Assembly: GCA_016234555.1 (NCBI GenBank)
Contig: JACRBJ010000032.1
Coordinates: forward strand, 124,001 to 188,000
DNA from: Chloroflexota bacterium
GTDB taxonomy: Bacteria; Chloroflexota; Anaerolineae; Anaerolineales; Villigracilaceae
Direction: 5' to 3'
Length of the DNA: 64,000 bases
A program made the translations under genes and the position numbers. Numbering within the stretch: position 1 is the first letter of the stretch; every line of letters begins with the position of its first letter. Under the pieces are notes generated by a model, which saw only the letters and a list, made by a program, of their open reading frames with translations, did not search any database and was not told the DNA's origin. Positions 1-8,411 of the stretch are shown in pieces.

Positions 1-131
1 CTTCAACCAGACACGAATCGCAAAGCAAATCCTTGTGGGCTGCCAGATTGATAGTTTCTGATAGAATTTTTATAACATTTTTCTTACAAATTCCCTGTAC
101 AATGTCGTCAATGGTACAAGGAGTTTAGACT

Positions 132-1226
132 ATGAAATGGCAATGGAAATTAGGAACATTTGCAGGTATCGACGTTTATATTCACGCCACCTTCCTGCTT
201 CTCATCGGGTGGGTCGGCTATAGTCACTGGTTGGAACATCAAAACTGGGGTGAGGTGCTCAACGGCATCCTCTTCATCCTCGCGCTCTTCGCGTGTGTGG
301 TTCTGCACGAGTACGGTCACGCCCTCACCGCCCGCAAGTACGGGATCAAGACCCGCGACATCACGCTCTACCCCATCGGCGGCGTGGCACGGCTGGAACG
401 CATGCCCGACAAACCAATCGAGGAGTTGTGGGTCGCGCTGATGGGACCCGCCGTGAACGTGGTCATCGCTGCGGGCTTATTCGCCTATCTCTACCTGACC
501 TCGAGCCTGGTCCCGCTCAACGAGTTGACCATCGCCTCGGGCAGTTTTCTCGAAAGGCTGATGACCGTCAACATCTCGCTGGTGTTATTCAACCTGATCC
601 CCGCCTTCCCCATGGACGGCGGACGAGTCCTCCGCGCCCTGCTCGCCATGCGCATGGACTATGTCAAGGCGACGCAGATTGCCGCTTCCATCGGTCAGGG
701 CCTGGCCTTATTGCTCGGCTTGATCGGTCTGTTCGGCAATGCCATGCTTATGTTTATCGCCTTCTTCATTTGGATTGGAGCTTCGCAGGAATCAAGCGCC
801 ACGCAGATGAAGAACGCCATCAGCGGAATCCCCGTCGGGCGAACCATGCTCACCGATTACAAGAGCCTCTCGCCGCGTGACCCGCTCTCGCAGATGGCAC
901 AGTTGATCCTGGCTGGCTCACAGCACGACTTCCCCGTCCTCGACAATGACCGTGTGGTGGGAGTCGTCACCCGCGACGATTTCCTCGCCGCCCTCACCCA
1001 GCACGGACAGAACATCGCCATATCGGCGGTCATGCGCAGCAACCCGCCCGCCGTGGACTCGTACGAGATGGTCGAAAACGCCCTGATGCGGATTCAGGAA
1101 TCGGGCATCCCAGCCCTCCCCGTCACCCACAGCGGACAACTGGTGGGCATCGTCACCGCCGAGAATATCACCGAGTATTTGATGATCCGCTCTGCGTTGA
1201 AGGCGCGGGCAATGGTTTCGATATAA
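132..1226 (+). CDS. Site-2 protease family (M50) metalloprotease with CBS pair
   Basis: Intramembrane zinc metalloprotease of the M50B type, expected to cut membrane-bound substrates. The zinc motif HEYGH is at residues 59-63 in a hydrophobic helix and the second motif LIPAFPMDGG ends near residue 164, with D162 as the likely third zinc ligand. Four or more membrane segments fill residues 10-215. Two CBS domains (about 240-300 and 305-355) follow and probably sense nucleotides. An AAGGAG-like site lies 9 nt before the ATG. The substrate cannot be told. It is a monocistronic unit closed by the hairpin at 1237. Confidence 0.92.
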   Translation: MKWQWKLGTFAGIDVYIHATFLLLIGWVGYSHWLEHQNWGEVLNGILFILALFACVVLHEYGHALTARKYGIKTRDITLYPIGGVARLERMPDKPIEELWVALMGPAVNVVIAAGLFAYLYLTSSLVPLNELTIASGSFLERLMTVNISLVLFNLIPAFPMDGGRVLRALLAMRMDYVKATQIAASIGQGLALLLGLIGLFGNAMLMFIAFFIWIGASQESSATQMKNAISGIPVGRTMLTDYKSLSPRDPLSQMAQLILAGSQHDFPVLDNDRVVGVVTRDDFLAALTQHGQNIAISAVMRSNPPAVDSYEMVENALMRIQESGIPALPVTHSGQLVGIVTAENITEYLMIRSALKARAMVSI

Positions 1227-1236
1227 AGCGAGTGCT

Positions 1237-1263
1237 CTTTTCGGGGGCTAAGCCCCCGAAAAG
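1237..1263 (+). terminator. Perfect hairpin after the M50 protease
   Basis: An 11-bp perfect stem (CTTTTCGGGGG with its complement) closes a CTAAG loop just after the stop codon. No clear T-run follows, so it may work as an mRNA 3' stabiliser or a bidirectional terminator. The core GGGGCTAAGCCCC recurs at 53256-53292. Confidence 0.6.
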
Positions 1264-1335
1264 CCAGGCATGCGGACAAATGAGAGGATTCTCACCCACA
1301 AATTTTTCCGTCTCCGCTATACTCATTGCATTCCC

Positions 1336-1457
1336 CGATGGGGAGTAGCCGCCCGCAGTTTGGGTGGAACAGTCGTCAATACGTGGCGCAAGACGCCACC
1401 GGCTGTTCTGTAAAAGGCAAGACCATCGTCCAATCTTTTGGCGATGGTCTTTTTATT
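1336..1457 (+). promoter_or_regulatory. yybP-ykoY family (Mn2+) riboswitch with expression platform
   Basis: The aptamer shows the family's hallmark strings: GGGGAGTAGC at 1340-1349, AGTCGTCAATACG at 1371-1383, CCACCGGCTG around 1397-1405 and GCAAGACC at 1417-1424. P1 pairs CGATGG (1336-1341) with CCATCG (1423-1428). The same 3' strand is the 5' arm of an intrinsic terminator (1419-1428 with 1442-1451, plus CCAA/TTGG above a T bulge), followed by a T-run from 1450. Aptamer and terminator are therefore mutually exclusive, which predicts an ON switch: Mn2+ stabilises P1 and transcription continues into the DedA and P-type ATPase genes. Family function (Mn2+ sensing) is established; the ON logic is inferred from the pairing. 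Confidence 0.9.
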
Positions 1458-1465
1458 TATCGAAA

Positions 1466-1561
1466 AGACCTGACAGGTTTTCATAAAGCCTCTACAAATC
1501 AACGCGACTTCGATTCACCGAAGCCGAATCGACTCGTGACCCGTTGAAACCTGTCAGGTCT
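1466..1561. repeat. 15-bp inverted repeat in the riboswitch-DedA spacer
   Basis: AGACCTGACAGGTTT (1466-1480) has a perfect inverted copy at 1547-1561, and a shorter nested hairpin (GATTC/GAATC) lies between. It sits between the riboswitch terminator and the DedA start. It looks like a small dispersed palindromic insertion rather than part of the riboswitch. Confidence 0.6.
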
Positions 1562-1576
1562 GTTTTAGAGGAAAAA

Positions 1577-2251
1577 ATGCTCGACCAAATCGAAGCGACA
1601 ATCCTATCTGCGCTGCAAACCATTTTCGACCAGTTCGGCTGGGTCGGCGTGTTCGGCTTGATGGTGCTGGAAAATGCCACAGGCGTCACGCCCAACGAAC
1701 TGATCCTGACCTTCGCGGGCTGGATGTTGATCGAACGTCACGGCATTGCGCCCGGCTTCATCCTTGTGGGCGGACTCTACGCCGGGTTCGGCAGCGCGGT
1801 CGGCGCATCCATCGTCTATTGGGTGGCGCGGAACGGTGGTCGCCCTATGATCGAACGCTTTGCGAAGTTCTTCCGCATCGACCTGTCGCTCCTCTCGCGG
1901 GCAGAGGACCAGATGCAGAAATGGGGCGCATGGATTATCTTTGCCGGGCGCGTCCTGCCCGGCATCCGCATGTTGGTCAGCATCCCCGCCGGACTGGCAA
2001 GAATCCCCTTCCCAAAATTCTTTTTTGCCACCTTTCTCGGAGCCTATATTTGGTGTACACTTTTCATAGGTGCGGGGTACCTGCTTGGGCACGAGTGGAT
2101 GCTCATCAGCGACTATATCAAAAAACACATTCCCCTCGTCATGTCGCTGGTGGTGGTCGCGGGCGGTTTATATCTTGCCTGGCACTTCCGTAAGCGTATC
2201 CCCGCACTGGCTTGGATAAAAACGAAAAAATTGGATAATAACGAATCATGA
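1577..2251 (+). CDS. DedA/SNARE-associated family membrane protein
   Basis: About 224 aa with four to five hydrophobic segments and DedA hallmarks: an early Glu plus a G-x-x-P-N-E stretch, the F-x-G-R-x-x-P-G-x-R motif and a following P-A-G. Members of the family act as lipid or proton-coupled transporters and some affect divalent metal tolerance. I chose ATG 1577 because GAGGAAA lies just upstream; the 11 codons before it fall in the spacer repeat. The stop overlaps the ATPase start by 4 nt (ATGA), so the two are translationally coupled under the Mn2+ riboswitch. Confidence 0.88.
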   Translation: MLDQIEATILSALQTIFDQFGWVGVFGLMVLENATGVTPNELILTFAGWMLIERHGIAPGFILVGGLYAGFGSAVGASIVYWVARNGGRPMIERFAKFFRIDLSLLSRAEDQMQKWGAWIIFAGRVLPGIRMLVSIPAGLARIPFPKFFFATFLGAYIWCTLFIGAGYLLGHEWMLISDYIKKHIPLVMSLVVVAGGLYLAWHFRKRIPALAWIKTKKLDNNES

Positions 2252-4944
2252 ACTGGCATTTGATCGAAATTCAGGAAAGCATTGCAAACCTCAACTCGGA
2301 TGGCAGGAGCGGCTTGACCAAAGCCGAAGCCGCCGCCCGCCTCGAACAATATGGCGCAAACGAGCTTGTCGAACGCGGTGGGCGGACTCCGCTGCAAATT
2401 TTGTGGGAACAACTCACCGCCACGATGGTTTTGATTCTGATCGCGGCGGCAGTGGTGTCGGGATTGCTTGGCGACACCAAAAACGCCGTCGCCATCCTTG
2501 CCATCGTTGCGCTATACACCCTGCTCGGTTTCAGTCAGGAATATCGCGCCGAGAAAGCCATTGCCGCGCTCAAGAAGATGTCGGTGCCGAACGTGCGGGT
2601 GATTCGCGATGGGGAATTGCAGGAACTCCCCGCGCATGACCTCGTACCCGGCGACGTCCTCCAACTGGAGACGGGCAACGTCCTCCCCGCCGACCTGCGC
2701 CTGCTCGAAGCCGTCAACCTGCGGATTCAGGAAGCCGCGCTGACGGGTGAATCCGAGCCCATCGAAAAGCACACCGCCGCCCTGTCGGGTGAAGACCTTC
2801 CTCTCGGCGACCGCCGCAACATGGGCTACATGGGAACCATCGTCACCCAGGGGCGCGGACTTGCTCTCGTTGTCGCCACCGGGATGCAGACCGAACTCGG
2901 CAGGATCGCCGAACTCATTCAACAAGTCAAGCAGGAAAACACCCCGCTGCAACGTCGGCTGGATGCGCTTGGCAAGAACCTCGCCGTCGTCGGTGTGGGC
3001 ATTGCGGCGCTCATCTTCATCCTTGGGCTGATGCGCGGCGACGAAATCCGTCACATGCTGCTGACAGCCGTCAGCGTCGCCGTCGCAATCGTCCCCGAAG
3101 GACTGCCCGCCGTCGTCACCATCACCCTCGCCCTCGGTGCACAGCGCATGTTACAGCGCAACGCCCTCATCCGCAAACTGCCCGCCGTGGAAACGCTTGG
3201 CTCGGTCACGGTCATCTGCTCGGACAAAACCGGCACACTCACCGAAAACCGCATGACCGTGGTCCTGTTGGATGTTGCCGAACATGCGCTGGACCTGACC
3301 GAAGAAATCGGACGGCACGGCACGCTTCACGCCACCCGCGTGCTGGGGACTCCCGCCCAATCCTCTCTTTCGCTCGCGGCGATTGGCGGCGCGCTCTGCA
3401 ACGACTCAAAACTGGTGGATACGGGCGATGACCGCTTCCACACGTTGGGCGATCCCACCGAGGGAGCGCTGGTCGTTGCCGCCGCAAAAATGGGATATTG
3501 GAAGTCCGCGCTCGATGCATCCTTCCCGCGTGCGGCGGAACTGCCATTCGACTCGGAGCGCAAGCGCATGACCACCGTCCACAATCTGGAACGCTACGAC
3601 CCGACCATCCTTTCCGGGCTGGAGGTCGGCGCCCGCCGTTACATCGCCTTCACCAAAGGCAGCGTGGACGGACTGCTCGACATTACGTCCCACGTTTGGG
3701 TGGATGAAAAACCCCAGCCGCTCGACGCAGCCTGGAGGTCGAGGATCGAAGCGGCGAACGAACGTCTTGCCAAAAAGGGGATGCGCGTCCTCGGAGTTGG
3801 ATTCCGCCTGATGGATTCAATCCCCGACGTAATTCAGACCGACCTCGAACAGCAGTTGACCCTCGTCGGTTTGTTCGGCATGATCGACCCGCCGCGCAGC
3901 GAAGTGAAAGACGCGGTCGCCACGTGCCGCGCCGCAGGCATCCGCCCCGTGATGATCACAGGCGACCATCCGCTGACTGCCATCGAGATTGCGCGGCAGT
4001 TGGGCATCACCGATAACGGACGCGCGTTGACTGGCGTTGAAATTGAAAACCTGAGTTTTGATGAATTGAAAAATGTCGTGGAGGAAGTCAACGTCTTTGC
4101 CCGCGTCGCGCCCGAACATAAATTGAAGATCGTGCAGGCGTTGCAGGAAAAGGGTCACATCGTCTCGATGACCGGCGACGGCGTGAACGACGCGCCCGCC
4201 CTGCGCAAGGCGGACATCGGCGTGGCGATGGGCATCACCGGCACAGACGTTTCGAAGGAAGCCTCTGACCTGGTTCTGCTCGACGATAACTTTGCGACCA
4301 TCGTCGCGTCGGTGCGCGAGGGACGCACCATTTACGACAACATCCGCAAGTTTGTGCGCTTCAGCGTGGCGGGGAATATCGGCAAGGTGCTGGTGATGTT
4401 GCTTGCGCCGTTCCTGGGAAAGCCGCTTCCGCTGCTGCCCTTGCAATTGCTCTGGCTCAACCTGCTGACCGATGGTCTGCTTGGACTTGGCATGGGCGTG
4501 GAAAATCCCGAAGCGGATACGATGAAACGCGCCCCGTTCTCGCCGAAGGAAGGCGTCTTCTCGCGTGGCGCGGGACTGCAAACGATTTGGGTTGGCGTGA
4601 TGATCGGCGCAATCGCCCTCGGACTTGGCTCCTGGTATTACTTCACAGGTCGCCCCGAATGGCAGACGATGATCTTTACCTCACTGGCGTTCATGCAGGT
4701 CTTTCAGGCTCTGGCTTCGCGCTCCAATAAAGATTCACTTTTCAAGATGGGCTTGTTGAGTAATCCATTATTGGCCGGCATGGCTTTGCTGGTGGTTGCA
4801 CTGCAAATGGCAGTGATGTATATCCCTGCGCTGGCAGCCTTCTTTGAAGTCCTGCCCCTCAGCGGCTGTGACCTGTCCATCGCGGCAGGCGCAGGTGTGC
4901 TTGTGTTCGTGGTAATGGAAGTTGAGAAGAAGTTCAAAAAGTGA
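2248..4944 (+). CDS. P-type cation-transporting ATPase (PII, Ca2+/Mn2+ type)
   Basis: 898 aa, full length for a SERCA/PMR1-like pump. An N-terminal cation ATPase domain precedes the actuator motif TGES (166-169), the phosphorylated Asp is D326 in DKTGTLT, and [11 protein letters not shown] forms the hinge. Helix M4 carries VPEGLPA and M6 carries NLLTDG, both typical of Ca2+/Mn2+ pumps rather than heavy-metal P1B pumps, which would have CPC. Its place behind a yybP-ykoY riboswitch suggests Mn2+ export is the physiological role (inference). A remnant of a related ATPase C-terminus lies at 7349. Confidence 0.93.
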   Translation: MNWHLIEIQESIANLNSDGRSGLTKAEAAARLEQYGANELVERGGRTPLQILWEQLTATMVLILIAAAVVSGLLGDTKNAVAILAIVALYTLLGFSQEYRAEKAIAALKKMSVPNVRVIRDGELQELPAHDLVPGDVLQLETGNVLPADLRLLEAVNLRIQEAALTGESEPIEKHTAALSGEDLPLGDRRNMGYMGTIVTQGRGLALVVATGMQTELGRIAELIQQVKQENTPLQRRLDALGKNLAVVGVGIAALIFILGLMRGDEIRHMLLTAVSVAVAIVPEGLPAVVTITLALGAQRMLQRNALIRKLPAVETLGSVTVICSDKTGTLTENRMTVVLLDVAEHALDLTEEIGRHGTLHATRVLGTPAQSSLSLAAIGGALCNDSKLVDTGDDRFHTLGDPTEGALVVAAAKMGYWKSALDASFPRAAELPFDSERKRMTTVHNLERYDPTILSGLEVGARRYIAFTKGSVDGLLDITSHVWVDEKPQPLDAAWRSRIEAANERLAKKGMRVLGVGFRLMDSIPDVIQTDLEQQLTLVGLFGMIDPPRSEVKDAVATCRAAGIRPVMITGDHPLTAIEIARQLGITDNGRALTGVEIENLSFDELKNVVEEVNVFARVAPEHKLKIVQALQEKGHIVSMTGDGVNDAPALRKADIGVAMGITGTDVSKEASDLVLLDDNFATIVASVREGRTIYDNIRKFVRFSVAGNIGKVLVMLLAPFLGKPLPLLPLQLLWLNLLTDGLLGLGMGVENPEADTMKRAPFSPKEGVFSRGAGLQTIWVGVMIGAIALGLGSWYYFTGRPEWQTMIFTSLAFMQVFQALASRSNKDSLFKMGLLSNPLLAGMALLVVALQMAVMYIPALAAFFEVLPLSGCDLSIAAGAGVLVFVVMEVEKKFKK

Positions 4945-4974
4945 GAGCTATCCCCCATTACGGTCACACACCTG

Positions 4975-5008
4975 CCCTGGCGGGCGATGCCAGGGAATTG
5001 CTCCTTTT
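4975..5008 (+). terminator. Intrinsic terminator after the ATPase
   Basis: The 7-bp stem CCCTGGC/GCCAGGG (4975-4995) is followed by a T-run ending at 5008, about 30 nt after the ATPase stop codon. Confidence 0.6.
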
Positions 5009-5021
5009 TAATCTGCAGGAA

Positions 5022-5053
5022 ACGCAATTTGTGGCCGAGGGTATTATAAAAAC
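5022..5053 (+). repeat. 32-nt dispersed repeat, copy 1
   Basis: This stretch matches the complement of 8312-8343 at 28 of 32 positions, including a 15-nt identical run (GGGTATTATAAAAAC). Both copies are intergenic, next to hairpins at gene ends. Confidence 0.65.
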
Positions 5054-5100
5054 AAACATGGCTCACCCCGAAATTAATCTTTCGTGGGTGAGCCATGTTT
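5054..5100. terminator. Strong 15-bp hairpin
   Basis: AAACATGGCTCACCC (5054-5068) pairs perfectly with 5086-5100, with a 17-nt loop. It is a second terminator-like structure downstream of the ATPase. It adjoins the dispersed repeat and may belong to the same mobile palindromic unit. Confidence 0.55.
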
Positions 5101-5710
5101 TAAGGGCATTTGGATGCTGATTCACGCTGACCCTTGTACCGCCCGCAAGGGCAGGCGAAAACGCGGATTTTTCTTCCTGATCAGTGAAATCAGCGTTTCG
5201 CTTCGCGTGCGTCCAGATTAAGTTTGGGGTTAATCATGTTTGGGTATAGGTATATACAGATTTTCATTGTGCATCTTATGCAAACCCATACATTACATGT
5301 ATTTACTTTAACTGGGAAAACGTAAAGAATTTTGTTCATCCAGTACTTTTGGGGTAATGAAATTTCTCCTTACTTTATCGTATTTTTATGGACAGTTAAG
5401 ATTATATTCATTTATGCAATGTAGCATAAACTCACTCATCGACACGACTCGATGATCCTGAGCATCGTTCAAATCATCCCACTCACTAAAACAAAAAATA
5501 AATCCCATGTGATGCAGATGGTAAAAGTTTTATATCCGCATAAAACAGATCATCCCTTCACACTTGATATTCTCCCATATCATCTCATCCCAACTAGAAA
5601 GGAGGTGATGCTTTTGCTCATCAATTGCTGATTTCCGCCCATCCCGTCCAATAAGCAGGAACGGAAATGGCGGCAAAGAATTGACCAACAACAAAAGGAG
5701 TAAATAAAAA
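5101..5710. other. 600-nt intergenic region
   Basis: I see no gene here. The first 120 nt hold a degenerate repeat-like segment (CGCTGA and CGCGGATTTTT stretches); the middle is AT-rich. Near the protease a very strong anti-16S complement (AAAGGAGGTG, 5598-5607) is followed at once by an 8-codon ATG frame (5608-5631), then TTTCCG/CGGAAA arms. It is probably the 5' leader of the protease mRNA. The protease itself has AAAGGAG just before ATG 5711. Confidence 0.5.
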
Positions 5711-6532
5711 ATGAAAAAAATTACACTAGCCATTGGGCTTGCGTTGATTTTGGTGCTCAGTACCATCGGTCTTGCCAGCGCGATCACAAACGGCCAACCT
5801 GACGGTAACAATCATCCCTATGTGGGATTGGTCGTCTTCGATGTGCTCGACGAAAATGGCAACCAAGTGCCTTCGCACCGTTGCAGCGCTTCGCTTCTTA
5901 CCCCGACCGTTGTTCTAACGGCTGGACACTGCACGGACGGAACCGTTGCCGCCCGCATCTGGTTTGACGAGATCGTCCAGGGCAACCCTGAATATCCATT
6001 CAGCGGTGCAACTTCCTTTGACGGCACGCCCCATACCTACCCGGGCTTTTGTATCGGGTGTGGGAAAGGTCTGCCCGGATTTGCCGTCGGTGACGTTGGT
6101 ATCGTCATCTTGAGCGAGCCGGTACCAACAAGTGCGGTCAGTCAATATGCCGCCCTGCCATCAGCAGGTTTAGTCGACACCTTGAAAAATAAAACCGAGG
6201 TTGATTTCGTCGGCTATGGTGTGCAGGAGCAGATTGTCGGGAACGGTCCCCCGGTTTGGGCTGGCCTGAGAAACCGCCTTTTTGCACCGGGTGAACTGGT
6301 CTCTGGCAAATTTGTTCACAGTGATGAGTTCATGAAACTCACCCTCAATCCCGGCGGCGGTTCAGGTGGCACCTGTTTCGGCGACTCGGGCGGACCCGAT
6401 CTGCTCGCGGACACGAACACTGTCCTGGCAGTCAACTCGTATGTGACCAACTCCAACTGTTCCGGTGTTGGCTACTCCAACCGAGTGGACACCCCCGAAG
6501 TTCTGGAATGGATCAACAGCTACCTGCCCTAA
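5711..6532 (+). CDS. Secreted trypsin-like serine protease (S1)
   Basis: 273 aa. A Sec signal peptide (positive MKK, hydrophobic core, cleavage probably after ALASA near residue 24) leads into a chymotrypsin fold. The catalytic triad is visible: H73 in TAGHC, D128 in GDVGIV and S226 in GDSGGP. The mature protein starts close to the signal peptide, so there is little or no pro-region. The cysteines around H73 and S226 fit disulphides of an extracellular enzyme. An AAAGGAG site precedes the ATG and a strong terminator follows. It is monocistronic; the substrate is unknown. Confidence 0.92.
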   Translation: MKKITLAIGLALILVLSTIGLASAITNGQPDGNNHPYVGLVVFDVLDENGNQVPSHRCSASLLTPTVVLTAGHCTDGTVAARIWFDEIVQGNPEYPFSGATSFDGTPHTYPGFCIGCGKGLPGFAVGDVGIVILSEPVPTSAVSQYAALPSAGLVDTLKNKTEVDFVGYGVQEQIVGNGPPVWAGLRNRLFAPGELVSGKFVHSDEFMKLTLNPGGGSGGTCFGDSGGPDLLADTNTVLAVNSYVTNSNCSGVGYSNRVDTPEVLEWINSYLP

Positions 6533-6555
6533 GCTCGAAACTTTACAAGTAATTT

Positions 6556-6588
6556 GTGGAGCCACCATTGTGGTGGCTCCACTTTTTT
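6556..6588 (+). terminator. Intrinsic terminator of the protease gene
   Basis: A perfect 12-bp stem GTGGAGCCACCA (6556-6567) with 6571-6582, loop TTG, is followed by six Ts. Confidence 0.9.
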
Positions 6589-6608
6589 ATTTTAGTGGTT
6601 TTTCCGTC

Positions 6609-6637
6609 TTGACAAAATAGAAAGTATGTTCTACTAT
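6609..6637 (+). promoter_or_regulatory. Sigma70-type promoter
   Basis: TTGACA at 6609-6614, a 17-nt spacer, then TACTAT at 6632-6637: a near-consensus promoter 20 nt before the start of the chimeric gene at 6657. Confidence 0.75.
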
Positions 6638-6656
6638 CCAATAAAGGAGAATGACC

Positions 6657-7262
6657 ATGAAAAAGGAAATCACCATCATGCCAGTCCGCGTTGCCGACCT
6701 GCTTGCCGAGGGTGAGCGGATGCCGGTCAATGTGCATGTCATCGACCATCCCGATGCGCGTGTGTTGGTCGACACCGGCATGACGGAGCCGCTGGACAAA
6801 ACATCTGCTCAAAACAACAAATCGGTCAAAGACCACATTGCTTCACTTAATGATGAGCAAACCGTAAAAGATGCTAAAACGCTGCTTGAAATGATGCAGC
6901 GAATCAGCGGGCATGAGCCAAAGCTATGGAATGTGGGCACGATCGGGTTTGATACCTACCACTACAAATACGACAGCGGACGCGAAGGCGATGGCCATAT
7001 TATTGGTTTTTATCCAGGAAAAGGGAAGATTACCATTTACCTAATGGACGGCACGGCACGCTACTCTGAATTGTTGGCTAAGTTAGGTAGACATACCGCT
7101 ACTGGGTACTGTGTTCATATCAGGCGGCTTGGCGATGTAGAGCTGCCAATCCTTGAGCAAATCGTGCAAAAGTCATATGAGTATATAAAATCTCAAGACG
7201 GGCATATACACGGAATACTATGGAAAAGCGCAAAAAATAGGATTTCTGTCTTACCTATTTAA
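6657..7262 (+). CDS. Chimera: lactonase-like MBL N-terminal fragment fused to DUF1801
   Basis: Residues 1-40 look like the first strands of a metallo-beta-lactamase-fold lactonase (TIMPVRVADLL, then VHVIDHPDARVLVDTGMTE), but the HxHxDH metal site is absent. From about residue 50 the protein is a complete DUF1801 domain (GFDTYHYKY, GFYPGKGK, ILEQIVQKS). The DUF1801 part uses more AT-rich codons than the first 120 nt. ATG 6657 is preferred over 6651 because AAGGAG lies 7 nt before it. It is probably a fusion made by deletion or insertion; the active unit, if any, is DUF1801, whose function is not established. Confidence 0.75.
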   Translation: MKKEITIMPVRVADLLAEGERMPVNVHVIDHPDARVLVDTGMTEPLDKTSAQNNKSVKDHIASLNDEQTVKDAKTLLEMMQRISGHEPKLWNVGTIGFDTYHYKYDSGREGDGHIIGFYPGKGKITIYLMDGTARYSELLAKLGRHTATGYCVHIRRLGDVELPILEQIVQKSYEYIKSQDGHIHGILWKSAKNRISVLPI

Positions 7263-7348
7263 CGATAGTATATTAACGTCCGCTTGCCCAGCCTTCAAGT
7301 ACTGATTAAATTAGTTTTTCTTGCCAAGATCGCGCCTAACAAACCGTT

Positions 7349-7432
7349 AGCGGACTCGACCTGTTCATTGCGGCAGGTGCGGGAATGATTGTGTTCGTGG
7401 TGATGGGGTTGGAGAAGAAGATAAGAAGCTGA
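7349..7432 (+). pseudogene. 3' remnant of a P-type cation ATPase
   Basis: Reading from 7349 gives SGLDLFIAAGAG, then a VFVVM stretch, then LEKKIRS and a stop. This closely follows the C-terminus of the ATPase at 2248-4944 ([24 protein letters not shown]). Only the last 27 codons remain, so this is the scar of a second ATPase gene lost when the DUF1801 segment arrived. The junction carries CGCCTAAC and GTTAGCGG arms (about 7332-7352). Confidence 0.8.
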
Positions 7433-7438
7433 GTAGAT

Positions 7439-7483
7439 GAACAAAGGAAACCCGTCTCGTAATGAGGCGGGTTTCCTTTGTTC
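7439..7483. terminator. Bidirectional 20-bp terminator hairpin
   Basis: 7439-7458 pairs with 7464-7483 (one wobble pair), with a GTAAT loop. It has A-rich and T-rich flanks in both directions and overlaps the methyltransferase stop codon, so it can end transcripts from both strands. Confidence 0.8.
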
Positions 7484-8246
7484 AGTTCTTCCTTGCCACC
7501 AAAATCCAATCCCAGGGATACGGCTCCCCCATCCACTCCGGGACGTTGTCATCCTCCATCTCGGTCTTCCAGTCGTATTCCATCTTCACCACGTCGAGCA
7601 CTTCGAGTTTCATTTCGTCGCGCGCCAGCACCAGCAGTTCCTCACGCAGATAATGTTTGGTCGGCTCGGTGCCGCGGATAAAAACCCCCTGGGCGGTGCA
7701 TGTCGGTTGGATAATGTAACTGGCATCCACTTCGGCTTCCGCCTCACGCGGCGACTTGCCTTCCCTGCGGTACCACTCCGTCTCGCGGAAGTAACTGAAA
7801 AGCAGGGACTCCACCGACGGCACGTTCAGGATCAGATGTCCGCCGGGGTTCAGGCGCGAAGCCATGCCGCGCAGGAAGTTCATCCGCAGTTCGGGGTCAG
7901 GCATCAACACCGCGTTGAGCGAGACGATCACATCCACCAGCGGCAGGTGATCCACGGGCAGGGACAAATCCGCCTGCTCGATATGAACGTTCTTCAAATC
8001 GGCGCAGCGCCTGCGCGCGGAGTCGAGCAGCCTGTCCGAAAAGTCGTAGCCGTACACCGCGCGAAACTTTTCCGACAGGTAGGGCAGCATCTTACCGGGG
8101 CCACAGCCAAAATCAGCCACATCCTTTTCCAGCGATGCAAAGCGCTTCACCTGCTGACCGATCATCTTCGAGCGCCCGTAGGTGAAGGCGTCGATCACAT
8201 GCTCATCGTATTCATCCGCAAACCCGTTCCAGTAATTTACATCCAT
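7482..8246 (-). CDS. Class I SAM-dependent methyltransferase
   Basis: 254 aa, small-molecule methyltransferase fold. Motif I is DFGCGPGKML (from about D45), followed by an acidic motif II residue in YGYDFSD, motif III around QADLSLP and a later RLNPGGHLIL motif. The C-terminal third (residues 165-254) carries no known extra domain. A lid helix rich in aromatic residues suggests a small hydrophobic acceptor, but the substrate cannot be assigned. It has a weak purine-rich ribosome site and its own terminator. Confidence 0.85.
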   Translation of the reverse strand: MDVNYWNGFADEYDEHVIDAFTYGRSKMIGQQVKRFASLEKDVADFGCGPGKMLPYLSEKFRAVYGYDFSDRLLDSARRRCADLKNVHIEQADLSLPVDHLPLVDVIVSLNAVLMPDPELRMNFLRGMASRLNPGGHLILNVPSVESLLFSYFRETEWYRREGKSPREAEAEVDASYIIQPTCTAQGVFIRGTEPTKHYLREELLVLARDEMKLEVLDVVKMEYDWKTEMEDDNVPEWMGEPYPWDWILVARKN

Positions 8247-8311
8247 GCGCGTGGCTCTTTCTTTATTGGGAAAATTTTTTCCATCTTACATCCTGATTCG
8301 GGAAATGACAA

Positions 8312-8376
8312 GTTTTTATAATACCCACGGTCGCAAATTGCGCTTTCCACCTCTAAAAAAGCGCAATTTGCGACCG
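8312..8376. repeat. Dispersed repeat copy 2 plus 19-bp palindrome
   Basis: 8312-8343 is the inverted partner of the repeat at 5022-5053. It runs into a perfect 19-bp inverted repeat (8328-8346 with 8358-8376; 11-nt loop) between two genes read leftward. It may end the transcript of the alcohol dehydrogenase operon. Confidence 0.65.
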
Positions 8377-8411
8377 AGTGTGGTATATGCGGGATGAATC
8401 GCAAACTGCTG

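Noticed and set aside
3817..4581. 254-codon minus-strand frame in the ATPase gene
   Set aside because: Lies entirely inside the ATPase coding sequence, opposite strand, no motif.
7332..7356. Possible integron attC-like core (GCCTAAC / GTTAGCG)
   Set aside because: Too short, no second copy and no integron integrase in view; kept only as a junction oddity.
7437..8321. 294-codon plus-strand open frame
   Set aside because: Mirror of the methyltransferase gene; low-complexity composition and no ribosome site.
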